Source of the DNA: Chondrosia reniformis | Taxonomy: Eukaryota > Porifera > Demospongiae > Chondrillida > Chondrillidae | Reading direction: 5' to 3' | Assembly (NCBI GenBank): GCA_947172415.1 | Contig: OX359192.1 | Coordinates: forward strand, 3,102,501 to 3,166,500 | DNA length: 64,000 nucleotides | Shown: in pieces, positions 48,697 through 60,203 of the stretch | Layout: every line of letters begins with the position of its first letter | How positions within the stretch are numbered: position 1 is the first letter of the stretch | Position numbers and translations under genes: made by a program | The notes under the pieces: model-generated | Seen by the model: the letters and a program-made list of their open reading frames with translations, nothing else | Databases searched by the model: none | What the model was told of the DNA's origin: nothing

Positions 48697-50878
48697 CTAG
48701 TACTGAAAATTAGTACATACAACTAGTACATACAAGTAGTACATACAACTAGTTCTACAACTAGTACATAGAACTAGTACATACAATCGGTACATACAAC
48801 TAGTCCATCCAACTAGAACATAAAACTAGTACCTAGTACATACAACTAGTTCATACATCTAGCACACACAACTAGTACATACAACTAGTACATGCAACTA
48901 GTACATACAACTAGAACATATAACCAGTACTAGTACATGCAACTAGTACATACAACAGGTACCTACAACTAGTATATATAACCAATCGGAGTACATACAA
49001 CTATTACATAAAACTAGTACATAAAACTTGTACATACAACTAGTAACTAGTTCATACAATTAATGCATACAACTAGGGCATGCAACTAATACATAAAACT
49101 AGTACATATAACTAGTACCTACAACTAGTAAATATAACTAGTACCAGTACATACAACAAATACAAACTACTAGGACATACAACTAGTACGTACAACTAGT
49201 ACATACAAATAGTACCTACAACTACTAAGTATAACTAGTATAAGTACATACAACTGGTACATACAAATAGTAGCTACAATTAGTAAATATAATTAGTTCT
49301 AGTACTTACAATTTGTACATACGTCAAGTATAAACAACTGGTACTTTCAACTAGTACATACAACTACTCTATTCAACTAGATCAAACAACTGCTAATTAG
49401 TACATACAATTAGTACAAACAACTAGTACCTACAACCAGTAATTATAACTAGTACTAGTACATTCAACTACTAAATACAACTAGTACCTGCAACTAGTAC
49501 ACTCAACTAGTACGTACAATTAGTACATACAACTAGTGATGTGTACATACAAGTAATATATATAACTAGTTCATACAACTAGAACACACAACTAGTACAT
49601 ACAACTAGTACATACAACCAGACACTACAACCAGTTTATATCTGGTACTAGTAAAAAAATAGTACATATTATTATAACATACAACTAGAAACGATTACAT
49701 ATAACTACTTCATACACTAGAACATCCAACTAGAACATTCAACTATATAGTTCTTATAAATATTACTTACAAATAGTGCCTACAACTAGTCAATATAGCT
49801 AGTTCTAAAACATACAGCTTGTACATTTAACTGGTACATACAACTAGTACATACAACTAGTACATAGAACATATAATTAATACATACCACTAGTATATAC
49901 ATCAAGTACATACAACTTGGACATACACCTAGTCGATACAACTAGAACATGCTACTAGTACATAACTAGCATATAGAAGTTGTACATATACCTGGTACCT
50001 AAAACTAGTAAATATAATTAGTTCGAGTAGATGCAACTAGTACATACAACAAGTACATACAACTAGTACCTACAACTAGTATATACCACTAGTACATGCA
50101 ACTATTATGCTCAGCTGATACGTACAGCTAATACATGCAACTAGTACATACAAATAGTAAATACAACTAGTACTTACAACTAGAACATATAACTAGTTCA
50201 TACAACTACTCTATACAACTAGACCATACAACTACTAACTAATACATAAAATTGGTACATACAACTAGAACCTACATCTAGTAAATATAACTAGTACTAG
50301 TAAAAAAACTAGTGCATACAATTAACACATACAACCAGTAACCATAACATACAACTACTACATGCAATAGAACATACAACTAGTGCGTACAACTGGTACA
50401 TACCACTAAATTATACAATTAGTAACTAAAACATTCAACTAGGACTTATAACTAATACATACAACTAGTGCCTACAACTAGTCAAAATAACTAGTACCAC
50501 AACATAGAACTTGTACATTAAACAAGTACATTCAACTAGTACATACAACTATGATATATACCTCGTTCATACAATTTGTACATACTACTAGTTCATACAA
50601 AAAGTACATATAAGCGCTACATACAACTAGTAAATATAACTACTTCGTATATACACAGAAGTAGTACATACGACAAGTACATGCAACCACTACATACAAC
50701 TAGTACATTTAACTTGTACTACAACTAGTACATATAACTAATGCATAAAAGTAGCACATACAACTATTTCATACAACTAGGACATACAACTAGTACATAC
50801 AACTAGTACATAGAACTAGTACACACAATTAGTACATGCTACTAGTGCATACAACTAGTACATATAACCGGTACATAC
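48697..50878 (-). repeat. 13-bp minisatellite, inverted orientation
   Basis: Degenerate inverted units. Read in reverse complement, 50640-50800 resembles satellite at ~58100-58400, including a GAAGTAG landmark. No gene. Confidence 0.94.
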
Positions 50879-51329
50879 TTTAGAAACAAAAGCCTTAACG
50901 GAGAACCTAGTTACTTCTTGCCTTAGTTTACTAAGGCAAGGAGTATCTGGCTTGGACAACCCTCAGTCAGTTATGTTTTCCCTTCTTCTGGTTTTTAGCC
51001 AGAAGCCTCGGCTTTGCCTCCTTCCGGCAGCAGCAGACAGGTGCGCGTAGGGCCAAAGTTGACCGTCATAATAGGAGGGAGTACCTCCATACACCAATCT
51101 GCTACTGCTTTCCAGAGGTTGACAGGCAAGGACTGGGACAGGACTACTTATCGTCCAGGCCCCAATCCCTCAACACATAGATGTCGCCTAAATATCCTCG
51201 CAGCCGAACAGAGAACAGTTCTCTACATGGCTCTCATCACTTTTACTGCACTTTTTGACAGCTTTGGAATTCCCCTAAGGTCTTCCAGGAGCGTCTCCAC
51301 TGTCCCCAAAGCACCAATTATCATCGGGA
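50879..51329 (-). other. LINE C-terminal tail and 3' UTR (second family)
   Basis: After the 11-bp duplication the tail reads IIGALGTVETLLEDLRG and ends in a GLGPGR-type C-terminus near 51150. A 3' UTR follows. It contains CCTTGCCTTAGT-AAACTAAGGCAAG, a hairpin at ~50921-50944, and ends TTTCTAAA. The corresponding tail is present in copies A and B. Confidence 0.65.
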
Positions 51330-52481
51330 CTACCTCGGGACTACCTTAATTCGGTAGTCCCTAAATTGTTTCCTCATATCAGCCGTCAGCTTCTGGTACT
51401 TTTGGACCTTCTCTTGCCATCTTCCATTAATATTGCTGTCAGTAGGAACTGACATCTCAATAATGTAGATGGACTTACATAGCCGATCTTCAACCACTAA
51501 GTCTGGCCTTCTCTCTGTCATTTCTTCATCTGTAGGGATGCTAGGATCCCACAAGATTTTGACAGACCTATTCTCATAGACTGGTTTTGCTTCTAGTTTG
51601 TACCAGGGCTCTTCCTGCTTGAATCCATATTCTTTCAACAATCTCCACAACACTATCAGTATTGCCCGGTCATGCCTCTATTTGTAGAGAGAAAATCCCT
51701 TTGGCTCACACATGTTTAGTATGTGTTTGACCGTTTCCATAGCCTTGCCACATTCTGTGCACATTAGGTGGCTAGAATTCTTCAGAATCCTATTACACCT
51801 AGTGTGCAATACATCATCTTGGGCTGCAAGAATCAGAGCCTCAGTTTGAGGTCTGAGTCTCCCTTCAGAAAGCCACACATAAGACTCCCTATTTGTGATT
51901 TGTCTGTGGTATGAGCCCTGGTGAGACTTTTGGGCTAGGTTACTTTTTAACCTTTCAGTCTGAGCCTCTTGGAACTCATGTGCCACTCTCCTCCATTCTC
52001 TTATACTATTTTGTGATGGATCTGTCTTTAGCCACATTTCCAGTTCTAGTTCTATTCCGTGGCTTCCCAGTATCAATCTGGCTTCTCTCAAGACAGTCTT
52101 CCTCTGCTTTGAGCACTCCACTCACTTTTGGTGTTTAACCACAACAGCTGTGAGTGGATTATTGGCAGTATGGAGGTATCTTGCCAGATTCACAACAGCC
52201 CTGTCGTGATCCAAAGGAAAACTACAGAGCCCTCTACCACCTTGAGAGCGAGGCAAGTTCACTCTCTCAATGGCAGAGTTATAGTGATGACACTGGAACT
52301 TTCTCATGATCTTTCTCACCATTCGGTCCAGTTTTGGAAGCTCACTTTGTGTCCACCTCAAAACTGGGTAAGAGTATCTCAATAGAGAGGCACACAACAT
52401 GTTAGAGGTTTCTGCAGCATTCTTACCATTGAGGTGAGAGCCCCACACTTTGTGGAGTCTCCTCCTCAATTCGTTGATCAA
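51330..52481 (-). pseudogene. LINE thumb, CCHC knuckle and RLE endonuclease (second family)
   Basis: One phase from 52481 to 51330 is interrupted by TGA at 52122-52124 and TAG at 51678-51680. Marks: LPRSQGGRGLCSFPLDHDRA; NRESYVWLSEGRLRPQT; MCTECGKAMETVKHILNMC (CCHC); RHDRAILIVLWRLLKEYG; ERRPDLVVEDR with IYIIEM and KVQKYQKL, a good PD-(D/E)xK arrangement. The R-H after the knuckle is also typical of RLE. An 11-bp tandem duplication near 51326-51350 (GGTAGTCCCGA twice on the minus strand) then shifts the frame before IIGALGTVETLLEDLRG. Confidence 0.85.
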
Positions 52482-53130
52482 GAAAGCTTTGACCTTGGTG
52501 TCATCTATCTCAAACAGTTGTTCTAGCCCTAGGTACTTATAAGTAGTACCTTTGTCAAGGCTCCTTATGGATTCTTAACTGCATTCAGGGTTGTCTGAGC
52601 CACCCAGAACTTTCCCCTTTACATGTGAGCTGTTCCACACTTTCTCACTCCAAACCTCATGCCAATGGCATTTGAGGTTTTCTCCACACATTCCATGGCT
52701 TCCCTGAGTTTATTAGTCCCTCCAGCATATATCTTAAGGTCATCCATGTACAACAAGTGTGACATGGTGTTCCTTTCCCCATTATGCCAGAGGGTATATC
52801 CCTTTTGGTTCTGTTTAGAACTTGGGATATGGGAGCTATGGCCAGACAAAAGAGGAGTGGCGATAAGGAGTCTCCTTAAAAGAGGCCCCTGTTATATTTA
52901 ACAGGGGTGCTTCTAATCACCTTCCCCGCAGTCCTCAACTCAAGCACAGTAGCCCAGGGTTTGGAGAAGAGCTCTATAGACCTCCGGATCCAACCTGGGC
53001 ACTTGATGGTTTTTAAAACCTTCATCACCCACTTGTGAGGGACTCTGTCATATGCCTTTTATAATCGATCCATGCCACACTAAGTAGCTTGCCCATAATT
53101 TTGGCATCTACACCGATTGATTGATCCAGC
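52482..53130 (-). pseudogene. LINE reverse transcriptase core (second family)
   Basis: On the minus strand: SVAWIDYK (motif A, ~53070) with a one-base loss before AYDRVPHKW; KTIKCPGWIRRSIELFSK; then FQGDSLSPLLFCLAIAPIS (motif B, ~52880) across an indel; and in another frame TMSHLLYMDDLKIYAGG (motif C, YMDD, 52750-52800) and MRFGVRKCGTAHM before a TGA. Unlike the copy at 63080, motif A keeps its aspartate. At least three frame changes make it non-functional. Confidence 0.82.
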
Positions 53131-54555
53131 AATAGACAGTCCACACAGCCCCACCTCCCTTTCCTCATGGCTCGTGAGCCATAGGTAAAAGAACATTAGT
53201 GTAGGTGTAAGTGAATAGTTCTGATGCAATGTATGCTGTGACAGCCTTGTACATTGTGTTGAGACACGCAATAGGTCGGTAGATGGTCGCACTTTCGGGT
53301 CACCCTTTTTGGGGATGAGTAAAGTGCGACCCCTTGTAAGCCAGTCTGGGACTGACAAATCTCCGCTCACCACCCTCCGTAGTACAACTGCAAAGGCAGA
53401 CTCTGCAGAGGGGAGTGCTTTCCACCAAAAAGTGTGGATGCCAACCGGCCCAGGGGCGGACAAGCTTTTTGCCTTTTTCAAGACCTTCTTTAGTTTGGTC
53501 TCATCAATGCTATGGGGACTTTCAGAGGAGGTTCTACCCACCCCCTTTTTGGTTTCCTTTAGCCATTCTTTCACCCCTGGGTCGTCTTTGTTGACCTTAC
53601 CAACAGTACTTACAATCTTTGTCCAAAAGTCTCTTACTACCTCAATTGAGGGAGCTTCATTGGAGGTTGGAACATTGCCATTGGTGCGGAACTTCCGTTG
53701 GGTATTCCAAAGGTGGTTTTGTTCCTGGAATTTTCTGCGTTCAGCCGATCTTCGCTCTTGTAGGGTCCAGACCCTAAGTTTCCCCACTGTCTGTTCCCGA
53801 GCTCTGATCAGCACAATCAGGTTTAATGAATGGAACTCCCTCCTAAGTTTTCTTCGGAGTACTCTCTGGCGTTCGGTCATAGGATTATTACTCTGTTGAC
53901 ACGCTATTTCCACATCCAACCAGGCAAGCAGTCTTCTAAACCTAAGGCCTTTGGCCTTCCTGTCACTTATCTGACCTCCCTGTCTCTTACTACTCTTTTG
54001 ATTGTCTGATTTCCTTCGCTGGTTGCATGGCTGCGATTCGTAGGTTGTTTTTCCCCTCACAGCCAAAGCAACAGAGTAGACCAGGCAGTTCAGGTGCCAG
54101 GACGACCTAGGGCCTTCCTGCCACTCTTTCTCCACCCAATCATTGGCCTCCTGAAGCAGTGCCTTATCAACATGGTTGAACCGCACCGCCCCACAGGGTT
54201 TTCTATCAGCAAAATCTCGAGGTTTCTTTTGGAGACAGGTATCTTTTGCTTTGCCTAAAAGTTGCATTAGATGATCATTGCCACTTGTCCTGGGACTGGG
54301 GTGATCATGTGTGGGAGTTTCAATAGGGCCTGTAAACATCTCACCATTTTGTCCAGTCCCAGCCTGAACTTGTTGAGGGTCTTCCTGTCCCTGGGCTCCA
54401 ACACCTTCCTCCACAGTCTCAGTTAGGGTGGCTACACTACGAGATTCAGGTTCCACAAGGTTTAGTCTCGAGAGACCTTGACCTCTTCGGATTCTATTAA
54501 CTCTTGTAGTTAGCGCTACCTTTGTGGTTTTATGGTGTAGTTTTATGGTGTAGTA
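53080..54555 (-). pseudogene. LINE linker and start of the reverse transcriptase
   Basis: Open frame: TTKVALTTRVNRIRRG, a low-complexity stretch, FADRKPCGAVRFNHVDK, a basic region with LRRKLRREFHSLN, then KKAKSLSAPGPVGIHTFWWK (RT motif 1 area; usually APGPDG) and WLTRGRTLLIPKKGDPK. After DPK the frame is lost: the plus-strand copy at 63080 shows the true continuation, IYRPISYLYTMYKAVTAYV. A segment around AHEEREVGLCG is read in the wrong frame here. The call rests on order and on comparison with the other copy. Confidence 0.78.
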
Positions 54556-55081
54556 TTTTAGCATTCCAAGCCTGGCACAACCGCTCGGCATACCCCTTTT
54601 CCATGGGCTTACTTTCTCGGTAGAGCTCCATGAGGATATTATCCCTCTGAAGATTCCAGATCACCCCTTGGATCCTTCTCCTTCTAGAGGCACCTTGCGG
54701 TGCATCATTAACCAAATCTAATTCTCGGTTACCCGTTACTTGCAGTACTCCGTCTCCTACCAAGTTCCTTTTGGCTTGGAAGGCAAGGGTTCGACCGATC
54801 TGAGGCAAATGTGGGTATTTTCTAAGCCATTCTCGCTCTAAACGCTTCTGATAGCCACCTCTTTTGGGTTCAGAATGCTCATAGCAATCAATTAGTGCCC
54901 TAACCATTTCTTCGGTCCAAAGGGCTGGTTGGCCCATCATGGGGACCGAAGAAAGGCTATTACATTCAGGTACATCTACCTGTGAGGCACCAGTAGAATC
55001 ACCTATTCTGGTTGACCCAGGGTTTTCTTCCCCACTGGTGCACCTAGGCCTCAGCCTGTCTTGAAAATTCTCATGGCGCAA
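54530..55081 (-). pseudogene. LINE N-terminus with two Myb-like DNA-binding repeats
   Basis: 183 codons. Two related segments are visible: ALWTEEMVRALIDCYEHSEP with GYQKRLEREWLRKYP, and WNLQRDNILMELYRESKP with GYAERLCQAWNAK. Each has the W-plus-helix look of a Myb/SANT repeat. N-terminal Myb-type DNA-binding domains are known in R2-like elements, where they help find the target. The frame is broken right after the second repeat by a tandem duplication of 13 bp (TTTTATGGTGTAG twice, near 54530-54556); the continuation KVALTTRVNRIRRGQG is in the next frame. Start chosen at the first Met of the frame. Confidence 0.72.
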
Positions 55082-55267
55082 TAAAACCCAATGAATCTGC
55101 CAGACGGGGGGTTAGCCCATGCTGACAGGGAGGCTGATTTAGCCACAGGATGCCACATGAGGAGCTAAGCACCCTGCTCCGTCGGGGGGTTGAAATGGAC
55201 AATACCCATCCTCTTGTCAGCTCGGAACCACAGCCTCCAATTGCCACGACACCTTTACAACAAGAAC

Positions 55268-55547
55268 ATTAAATTAGTACTACAACTAGTACCTATAACT
55301 GGTTCATACAACTAGCATATATAACTAGTACATACAACTAGTAAATATAACTATTACTAGTACAAAGAACTGGTACATACAACAAGTACACACACCTAGT
55401 AACTAGTACATACAACTAGTACATAAAAGTAGTAAATGCAACTAGTACATACAACTAGTACATACAACTAGTACATAGAAGTAGTATATATGACTAGTAT
55501 AACAACTAGTACATATATACTGCTATTAAATATAACTAGTACATACA
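55268..55547 (-). repeat. 13-bp minisatellite, inverted orientation
   Basis: Short block of inverted units between the LINE 5' end and the DIRS-type element terminus. No gene. Confidence 0.9.
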
Positions 55548-55550
55548 CTT

Positions 55551-55844
55551 AATGACTCCTCACCTCTGGACTAGTTGGTTCTCCAGTGCCTACGAGTACA
55601 TCTATAGTGCATGATACCCCAAGCCTATATAGAGTAATCCTCTATATAAATAGACTCTAGATCTACCCAATCTGGCTAGAGGGACTCATTGAATGAGAAC
55701 CTCCTTGGCGTATGGGACCTGGGTTGCACCCACCGTGTCCTTTGACCCTTGTACTTAACCCCCTTGAGCCTAACAGTATGAGTCAAACTATATACTAACT
55801 TTGACTCACAGAAGAGGACACACCGGGGGGCACAGACCCAGGTT
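55551..55844 (-). repeat. DIRS-type element direct repeat, copy 1 (B2-like)
   Basis: Second member of the direct repeat. It also contains an internal inverted repeat, ACCTGGGT...ACCCAGGT (about 55716-55843), and a 9-bp TGAGTCAAA/TTTGACTCA pair. The segment between the two copies (55845-56043) would correspond to A2 in a Ngaro/PAT layout (inference). Confidence 0.8.
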
Positions 55845-56043
55845 CCCAATCACACTCTCTACAAGAGTGGAGATCCTATGTTACAATACAAAAGAAAAGG
55901 GGGGGGAAAAAATTTCCTGCTGCTGTTGAGCACTACTTCACGAGGCAGTGACAGTGCATGCTCGATACAACCCTCAATCAAGGTATAATGGATGCGACCG
56001 GTTCAGTTCATTAACCCCCTTTAATCTTCATTTAACTTCATTT

Positions 56044-56292
56044 AATGACTCCTCACCTCTGGACTAGTTGATTCTCCAGTGCCTACGTGTACATCTATAG
56101 TGCATGATACCCCAAGCCTATATAGAGTAATCCTCTATATAAATAGACTCTAGATCTACCCAATTTGGCTAGAGGGGCTCATTGAATGAGAACCTCCTTG
56201 GCGTATGGGTTGAGCCTAACAGTATGAGTCAAACTATATACTAACATTGACTCACAGAAGAGGACACACCGGGGGGCACGGACCCAAGGTCC
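56044..56292 (-). repeat. DIRS-type element direct repeat, copy 2 (B1-like)
   Basis: Begins AATGACTCCTCACCTCTGG and ends near GCACGGACCCAAGG. Matches 55551-55844 closely except that copy 1 carries about 46 extra bases after GCGTATGGG. Position and order fit the B1 part of a split direct repeat. Confidence 0.8.
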
Positions 56293-56577
56293 TGAAAAGG
56301 ATCCCCCAGGTGTGTAAAACCTATTTAATTTTATATGAACCATAAAACATGAACCAAATTTACATTAAAAGTAAATAAATCAAATCATTAATGAATGCAT
56401 ACGTGCATGTATATAATGCGAAAATGGCAGTGAAATGAACTATACCTATATAGCTATTATATGGACACATATGACGTGCACCAATAAAATACAATAATGC
56501 AGAGCTAAAATCTTGAAGGAGCATAGTGTTTTCAAGTATAGCATTTAACAAAACGTGTATAGGCAAGGAATTAATGC
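56293..56577. other. Noncoding stretch between recombinase gene and terminal repeats
   Basis: AT-rich, includes a 68-codon minus-strand open frame (56360-56566) with hydrophobic residues but no recognised family. Probably the 3' UTR of the DIRS-type element. Confidence 0.5.
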
Positions 56578-57572
56578 CTATTGGCCATCGGTTTTAGCCA
56601 GCTGCTGAGATACTTGGGCCAGAGTATTGGTTGAGGGCCTGATGTACCCTTGATATGCCATGCTCCTCCACCTCCCAAGAATCTTGATTGTGGTTTCCGG
56701 GAAACCAGCTTGAGAGGCAAATGAAGCTGCTCCTATCCTGAATCTATGTCCGTTAAATTGCTTCCCTGGGATGCCGACCAAAGTAAGGGCCTGTTGAATT
56801 TTTTCAACAAAATACCATCGGTGCATTGGCTGGCCAGATAGTAACTGGAACAAGGGGCCAGGGTTACTGCCTCTCAGCTGTGCGTATTCCAGTAGGGCTG
56901 CGACTGGGCAAAGGTCAAGCCCTGTCCCCCCGAGGACTATAGTATTGCCTTCCCGGGATTGATCTGTTTTGGATGCTTTAATATGTAAAAGAACTTCCAA
57001 GTATCAGCGAATGTGTCTAAATAAATATCACTGACTGTCAAATGAAGATCCGGATTAGAGTCAACATCATCAGGTATCAGAAATTCAGCACAACGTAGAA
57101 ACCGAAAGAAGCCTACACAACAAGCTGCCCAGAGAGAAGATCTAGTGTATAGATCAGGGAGAAAATACTCAATCTGAAGGGCCTGCTTAATCCTCCGCAT
57201 AATACCTGCTGTAACAGGTAAGCGGACGCGTGGTGTACCTTGCGCAGAGTTAGCTCGCCCTATACCCTTTAGCAGGACCTTCAAATGAGGAGTGTGAAAT
57301 GATGGATTCAGACATGATGGATCTTGAGAGATAGTAAGATGTCGGAGGGCTGAAAGGTAAGCTTCAATTGTGGAAGTGGATAACTTCTGGGTCCCTAGGT
57401 AAGCCACAAATAGTGTTACATTTTCCTGAGTAACTGGAATGGCCTGGAGTTGCAGGTCTGCAACAAATGCCATATACCGATTCACTCCCGACTGGTAGAC
57501 TCTTTGGGTTGAGGCTGCCAAGCCTTGCTGGAAATAGCCTGCAGCCTGCCTCTCCAGTGCCTGGATGTCCAA
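56578..57572 (-). pseudogene. Tyrosine recombinase of the DIRS-type element (one frameshift)
   Basis: The first part (57572-56997) has an N-terminal SAM-like core-binding domain (STQRVYQSGVNRYMAFV, TLFVAYLGTQKLSTSTIEAY), then FFRFLRCAEF with the first catalytic arginine near residue 160. A one-base shift near 56990 moves to the second frame, open to 56578: LLHIKASKTDQSREG, GHRFRIGAASF (H-x-x-R) and LGRWRSMAYQGYIRPS with the nucleophilic tyrosine. All of R, H-R and Y are present. The enzyme would integrate a circular DNA copy without making target duplications. Apart from the shift the domain is complete at about 330 residues. Confidence 0.88.
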
Positions 57573-57659
57573 TCTGGGGCCTGTCGTACCAGGAGAACCA
57601 GCAACTCTGGTGGTACCTGAGTAGGAGAAGGTAGTGCTGAAGCACAGTTTGCTAAGAAC

Positions 57660-57888
57660 CGATGAGCTCTATCTCATGATAGGTCGTCGGCAGCTGTATT
57701 ATCCTTGCCTGGGATATGCGTCGCATGCATCCTGAAGTCTAATAAAGCCTGAAAGTAGGCCAGGCAGCGGAGTAAGTGAGCGGCCAGACAATCTGCAGCA
57801 TGGAGCTTGTTTACTTGGGCCACTGCAGCTGTGTTATCCGAGTGGCACAGGATGAAGGAACCAGACCACTGAGGACCCCAGACAGCTT
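57660..57888 (-). pseudogene. RNase H fragment of the DIRS-type element
   Basis: Reading the minus strand: WGPQWSGSFILCHSDNTAAV, AQVNKLHAADCLAAHLLRCL, FQALLDFRMHATHIPGKDN and TAADDLS then a TGA. The S-D-N (here SDNTAA) and HIPGKDNTAADDLS strings are typical of DIRS and related RNase H domains. N-terminal part lost. Confidence 0.8.
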
Positions 57889-59435
57889 AGTTGTATGTAC
57901 CAGTTGTATGTACTAGTTTTATGAACTAGTTTAATGTACTAGTTGTATGTACTCGTTGTATGTACTAGTTGGATGTACTAGTTGTTTGTACTAGTTGTAT
58001 GTAGTAGTTGTACGTACCAGTAGTTGTTATAATTTCTAGTTGTAGGTACTAGTGGTATGTACTAGGTGTATTTACTAGTAATAGTTATATTTACTAGTTG
58101 TTGGAACTAGTTATATGTCCTGGTTGTATGAAATAGTTGTATGTGCTAATTTTATGTGTTAGTAATATGTACTAGTTGTAGCACTAGTTAAATTTTCTAG
58201 TTGCATCTGGTGGTTGTATGTACTTGTTGTATGTACTACTTCTATTTATATCAAGTAGCTATATTTACTAGTTTTATGTAGCAGTTATAGGTACTAGTTC
58301 TATTAACTAGTAATATGTACTAATTGTATCTACTAGTGGTATGAACTAGTTATATGGACAAGTTTTTGTACTAGCTTAATGTACATGTTGTACGTACTCG
58401 TTGTATGTACTAGTAGTATGAACTGCTTCTATGTGTATGTACTAGTTATATTTACTAGTTGTAGGTACTAGTTGTATATGCCAGTTGTATGAACTGGTTA
58501 TAAGTACTAGTTGTATGTACTAGTTTTCTGTACAAGTAATAATTATAAGTTGTAGGAAATAGTTGTATGTACTAGCTGTATGTACTAGTTTAATGCACTA
58601 GTTGAATGTACCACTTGTATGTATTAGTTCTTTGTACTATTTCTGTGTCCTAGTGGTATGTACTCTTATTAGGGTTATGTACTAGTTAAATATACTAGTT
58701 TTATGTACTAGTACTAGTTATATTAACTAGTTGTAAAGCTAGTTGTATGTACTTGTTGTATGTACTAGTTGTATGTACTAGTTGTATGTAACAGTTTAAT
58801 GTAGCAGTTGAATGTATATACTAGTTGTTTGTACTACTTGCATGTACTAGTTGTATGTGCTAGTTACTATTTGTGTGTACTAGTTGTATGTACTCTTTGT
58901 GTGTACAAGTTGTATGTGGTAGTTGTATGTACTAGTTATATAGACTAGTTGTAGTACTAGCTTAATGTACTCGTTGTACGTACTGGTTGTACGTACTAGT
59001 TGTATTAACTGCTTCTATGTGTATGTACTAGTTATATTTGCTAGTTGTATGTACTGGTTAAAAGTCCTAGTTATATGTTCTAGTTGTATGTACAAGGTAT
59101 ATGTACAAATTTAATATGCTAGTTATGTACTAGTTCTATATACTAGTTTTATGTACTGGTTGAATGAACTAGTTGTATGTACTAATCCTAGCTACAATTA
59201 CTAGTTGCAGGTACTAGTAGTGTGTACTAGATGTAGTACTACTTGTATAAACTAGTTATATGTACTAATTCTATGTACTAATTGTATGTACTAGTTGTAT
59301 GTTCTAGTTGTATGTACTAGATGAATGTACTAGTCACTGGTTGTGAGTAATAGTTTTATGTACTAGTATTAGTTATAATTACTAGTTGTATGTAGTAGTT
59401 GCATGTACTAGTTGTATGTACTAGTTGTATAAACT
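57889..59435 (+). repeat. 13-bp minisatellite, sense
   Basis: Degenerate units with the recurrent landmarks AAGTAGCTATATTTAC (~58255) and GGTTAAAAGTCCTAG (~59056). No gene. Confidence 0.94.
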
Positions 59436-59444
59436 AGTTGTGTG

Positions 59445-60203
59445 GGGGCAGTGGAAATGGCGGAAAAAGCGGAAACGGCGGAAATGTCGGATAAGGTGGT
59501 GAGCACGAAAATGGCCTTCTCTCAAAGCCCCTAGTCAGGGGGAAATGCATCAAGCTTTCTAACTAATAGTGCTGCAGTAGCAGCAACTAATGGAGCCTCT
59601 TAAAGCTGTCCTTGCAGTTAACATCTAAAATAAAGGCTTGGAAACCTTAATGAACGACTGAGAATGTTAAAATAGCTGTATATGATGTAAAATAAAATGT
59701 TTGTGTGTTTCAAAACTTGTCTTTTGGCTGATCCTTGGTAAAAGAAGCCTGGGATAACCCGATTGTAGCGTTAGGATATAAGAAGGTTGGTTGTATTACC
59801 AGAAGTACAAGTAAACATTGGATGTTACCACGGATCAGCACTGCGTCACTACTTTCTTTCTACAAGGGATCAACTTTGATTTCTACTAGCTGCAGGCATG
59901 CATATTAGCAAGCTAGCTTATCAAATGATGTTAATTAGTTATACTCTTAAACTATACAGCTGATTCACTATACTACGTTTAGTTATGATGCGCTTAAGGC
60001 TGACCTGTTTTAGCTCACCATTCTGTTTGCCATTTTCGCTTGGGCACCATTTTTCTGTCTCTGTCGCTGTTTTTAGACGTTCACACTATAGGACAGCCCT
60101 ACGCGCTCTTAGTTAGAAAGCTGCATGCTAGCTTTGTGGCTTCGTGACAATCCTACTTGGCCATTTTCACGGTTTCCTCAACTTCCGTCGTTTCCACTGC
60201 CCC
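59445..60203. mobile_element. Terminal-inverted-repeat element (MITE-like), copy 3
   Basis: 759 bp with the best-preserved ends: GGGGCAGTGGAAA and TTTCCACTGCCCC. Flanked by AGTTGTGTG (59436-59444) and AATTGTGTG (60204-60212). No ORF. See copies 1 and 2. Confidence 0.88.

Larger units (their letters stand above)
50879..55265 (-). mobile_element. RLE-type LINE (second family), longest copy, minus strand
   Basis: A 4.4-kb element whose 3' end (TTTCTAAA, minus strand) is at 50879 and whose 5' UTR (55082-55265) includes a CCCCCCGACGGAGC stretch. Order on the minus strand: tandem Myb-like domains, basic linker, RT, zinc knuckle and RLE. Other copies in the window are 29584-30747, 60467-61637 and 63080-64000. 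Parts are described below. Confidence 0.88.
55551..57888 (-). mobile_element. DIRS-type (tyrosine recombinase) retrotransposon, 5'-truncated
   Basis: On the minus strand: an RNase H fragment, a tyrosine recombinase, then a terminal region with two direct repeats separated by a different segment. The RT and gag parts are absent; the element is cut by satellite at 57888. Gene order (RT-RNase H-YR) and repeat layout are those of DIRS/PAT/Ngaro elements. Confidence 0.85.

Noticed and set aside
53309-53899. 196-codon plus-strand open frame
   Set aside because: Lies antisense to the LINE linker and RT start, whose minus-strand motifs (APGP, WWK) are clear.
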